64,000 nucleotides of DNA. Source: an uncultured Archangium sp. Lineage in GTDB: Bacteria; Myxococcota; Myxococcia; Myxococcales; Myxococcaceae. A program made the translations under genes and the position numbers. Below are positions 62,267 through 64,000 of the stretch, one piece after another (the stretch's first letter is position 1; each line of letters begins with the position of its first letter). Under the pieces are notes generated by a model. It did no database searches. It saw nothing but the letters and a program-made list of their open reading frames with translations, and had not been told where the DNA came from. The stretch covers positions 104,046 to 168,045 of the forward strand of contig CAIVGN010000006.1 in NCBI GenBank assembly GCA_903905455.1. Reading direction: 5' to 3'.

Positions 62267-63930
62267 GGCAGCGCGCTCGCGTGCTCGGTGGCGGTGCGCA
62301 CCTCGGTGTGCCGCTCGACGACGCGGGCCAGGCGCAGCAGGAGGTTCTCCTCGTAGGGCCGCCCCATGAGGTGCACCCCGATGGGCAGGCCCGCCTTGTC
62401 GAAGCCCGCGTTCACCGAGATCGCGGGGAACCCCGTGAGGTTCGCCAGGCGGATGAAGCGCATCAGCGCGTCGACCACCGGGAGGTTCGACTCGCCGTCG
62501 GGCAGGCTCCCCTCGGGGATCTCCGGCGCGGTGATCGCCGTGGTGGGCGTCACCACTGCGTCGCAGGTCTGCAGGATGCCCAGCCAGTCGCGCGTCATCG
62601 CGTGCCGGTGCCGCAGCGCGTGCACGTAGTCGGTGGCGCGGAAGTGCTGGCCGATGGCGAGGTTCGCGCGCGAGTCGAGGCCGAACTGCGACACGTCCTT
62701 CTTGATCTGCGGGCGCATCGACTCGCTCATCTCCGAGAGGATGAGGGTGCTGTGCGTCCACAACACGGCGTTCAGGTCGGGCGCGGGGATCTCCACGATG
62801 GTCGCCCCTGCGTCGGTCAGCACCTTCACCGCCGCGCGGCACGCCGCCACCACCTCGGGCGACGCGTCTTCGAAATGCGGCCAGTTGATGCCCAGGCGCA
62901 CGCCGGCCAGCGAGCCCTGCTCGTAGTCGGCGAGGTGCGGCGCGGGCTGGAGCTTCGAGATGACGTCGTGGTCATCGGCGCCCGCGAGCACCGCGTACAT
63001 CGCCGCCACGTCGTCGACGGTGAGGCCCATCGGCCCCACGTGTCCCACGTGCCAGCACAGCGGCGGCACGCCCGTCTCGGGAATGCGGCCCCAGGTCGCC
63101 TTGAGCCCCACGATGCCGCACAGGGCCGCGGGAATGCGAATCGAACCGCCGCCGTCCGCGCCGATGGCCAGCGGCGCCAGGCCCGCGGCCACCACCGCGC
63201 CCGACGCGCTCGAGCTGCCGCCGGTGATGTGGTGCCGGTTCCACGGGTTGCGTGCTGCGCCGTGCCAGGGGTTGAGGCCGATCGGGTTGATGCCGATCTC
63301 GTTCATGTTCGCCTTGCCCAGGATGATCGCCCCCGCGGCCTTCAAGCGCGCCGCGACCGTCGAGTCCTTCGTCGCCACGTCCTTGCGGAAGCGCGTGCCC
63401 AGGGTGGTCACGAAGCCCGCGAGGTCCACCTCGTCCTTGAGCACCACCGGCACGCCGTCGAGCACGCTGAGCGCGGCCCCGGCCTTGATCCGCTTCGCCG
63501 AGGCTTCGGCCGCGGCGAGCACCTCTTCGGGCTTGCGCGAGATGAACAACCCCAGGCGCTCGTCGCGGCCGTCGAGGCGCTCGATCTCCTGGTGCAGCTT
63601 GCGCACCACGCCCACCGGGTCGGCGCCCTGGCGGTAGGCCTCGACGAAGCGCGCCACCGTCTCGTGCTTCGAGGGCGGGGTCGAGGCGATCGCGCGCGCG
63701 GCCTGCTCGGTCGCCGTCTGCTTCTGTGCGGGCGCGGCCGGGTGGGGCAGGGGGTGCTGCACCGGGGGAGCGTCACCGGCCGGCAGCTCGCGCCAGCGCT
63801 CGATGCCGCTGTCCTTCACCAACTTGTCGAGGAGCACGGGGCCGACGCCGCTCTCGAGCGCGCCGACGAAGGCCTTGAGGGCGAAGCCGGCGACCCGCGG
63901 GGCCTTCACATCATCACGGTGGTAGGTCAT
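62263..63930 (-). CDS. Amidase-signature family enzyme
   Basis: 555 residues. The amidase signature is complete: Lys165 in VVLKDEVD, the cis-Ser/Ser pair in HITGGSSSASGAVVA (about 235-245), and the conserved GADGGGSIRIPAALCGIVGLKATWG that follows. MGLTVDDVAAMYAVLAG and VVTPTTAITAPEI complete the fold. A 100-residue N-terminal extension (APPVQHPLPHP, then helical) is not part of the core. Such enzymes hydrolyse amides with a Ser-cisSer-Lys triad. Nothing ties it to GatA or to a specific substrate. It stands 70 bp from the right edge of the window. Confidence 0.87.
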   Translation of the reverse strand: MTYHRDDVKAPRVAGFALKAFVGALESGVGPVLLDKLVKDSGIERWRELPAGDAPPVQHPLPHPAAPAQKQTATEQAARAIASTPPSKHETVARFVEAYRQGADPVGVVRKLHQEIERLDGRDERLGLFISRKPEEVLAAAEASAKRIKAGAALSVLDGVPVVLKDEVDLAGFVTTLGTRFRKDVATKDSTVAARLKAAGAIILGKANMNEIGINPIGLNPWHGAARNPWNRHHITGGSSSASGAVVAAGLAPLAIGADGGGSIRIPAALCGIVGLKATWGRIPETGVPPLCWHVGHVGPMGLTVDDVAAMYAVLAGADDHDVISKLQPAPHLADYEQGSLAGVRLGINWPHFEDASPEVVAACRAAVKVLTDAGATIVEIPAPDLNAVLWTHSTLILSEMSESMRPQIKKDVSQFGLDSRANLAIGQHFRATDYVHALRHRHAMTRDWLGILQTCDAVVTPTTAITAPEIPEGSLPDGESNLPVVDALMRFIRLANLTGFPAISVNAGFDKAGLPIGVHLMGRPYEENLLLRLARVVERHTEVRTATEHASALP

Positions 63931-64000
63931 GGGCGCGGCAGCCTACACGCCCCGGCCTGAATTTCTGCCCCGCGCGCTGCGTGGAGGGCGCCATGCACGA

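Noticed and set aside
63993..64000. ATG with GGAGG 5 bp upstream at the right edge as a gene start
   Set aside because: Only eight bases are visible, so it cannot be supported as a gene, although the ribosome site is good.

Overview
The window is very GC-rich and gene-dense. It is full of features typical of Myxococcota: MopE-type Asp/Cys metal-binding repeats, many Cys-rich and Ig/TIG-type lipoproteins, a TIGR02996-type repeat-companion protein, FHA and Yip1 fusions, and an NtrC-type two-component pair beside a sigma-54-like promoter. I read it as a myxobacterial chromosome; the species cannot be told from the sequence.

Layout. 1-3659: end of a membrane-anchored SGNH-like protein and a MopE-repeat lipoprotein. 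3667-30622: a radical SAM (rSAM) supercluster. It holds fourteen rSAM-type proteins with seventeen CX3CX2C motifs plus one variant, a flavin-dependent tryptophan halogenase, a short Tat-signal protein, a DUF483-like GYPxCC protein, and a His-Xaa-Ser (Hxs) peptide-modification module (two HxsD-like proteins, HxsB, and a 96-residue HxsA-like precursor ending in twelve Ser-His-Gly repeats and a lone C-terminal Trp). 30828-36739: a TPR protein, a polytopic membrane protein and unknowns. 36808-40236: a 3.4-kb island between 43-bp direct repeats of the tRNA-Phe 3' end, carrying an AbiE-like toxin-antitoxin pair with an unusual repeat-rich control region. 40319-45602: a Lol-type ABC export operon (two FtsX-like permeases, LolA-like protein, outer-membrane barrel, LolD-like ATPase), facing a histidine kinase and NtrC-family regulator (45742-48401). 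49015-50657: a diguanylate cyclase, a strong terminator and atpG. 50785-59452: six translationally coupled lipoprotein genes. 59533-63930: a small protein, an FHA-Yip1 protein, an unknown protein and an amidase.

How the genes work together. The rSAM cluster consists of several tightly packed, often 4-nt-overlapping operons on both strands. hxsD-hxsD-hxsB-hxsA-rSAM-rSAM (16344 to 11872) is the core. Flanking operons carry rSAM enzymes fused to a methyltransferase, a PrxQ-type peroxiredoxin, a B12-binding-like domain or a second rSAM unit, and the halogenase. The simplest reading is that the short precursor, and perhaps a second unrecognised substrate, is modified by one or more of these enzymes. 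The link between each enzyme and the peptide is inference from gene order. In the second half, the NtrC-type regulator probably controls the divergent Lol-like operon through paired palindromes and a -24/-12 promoter between them.
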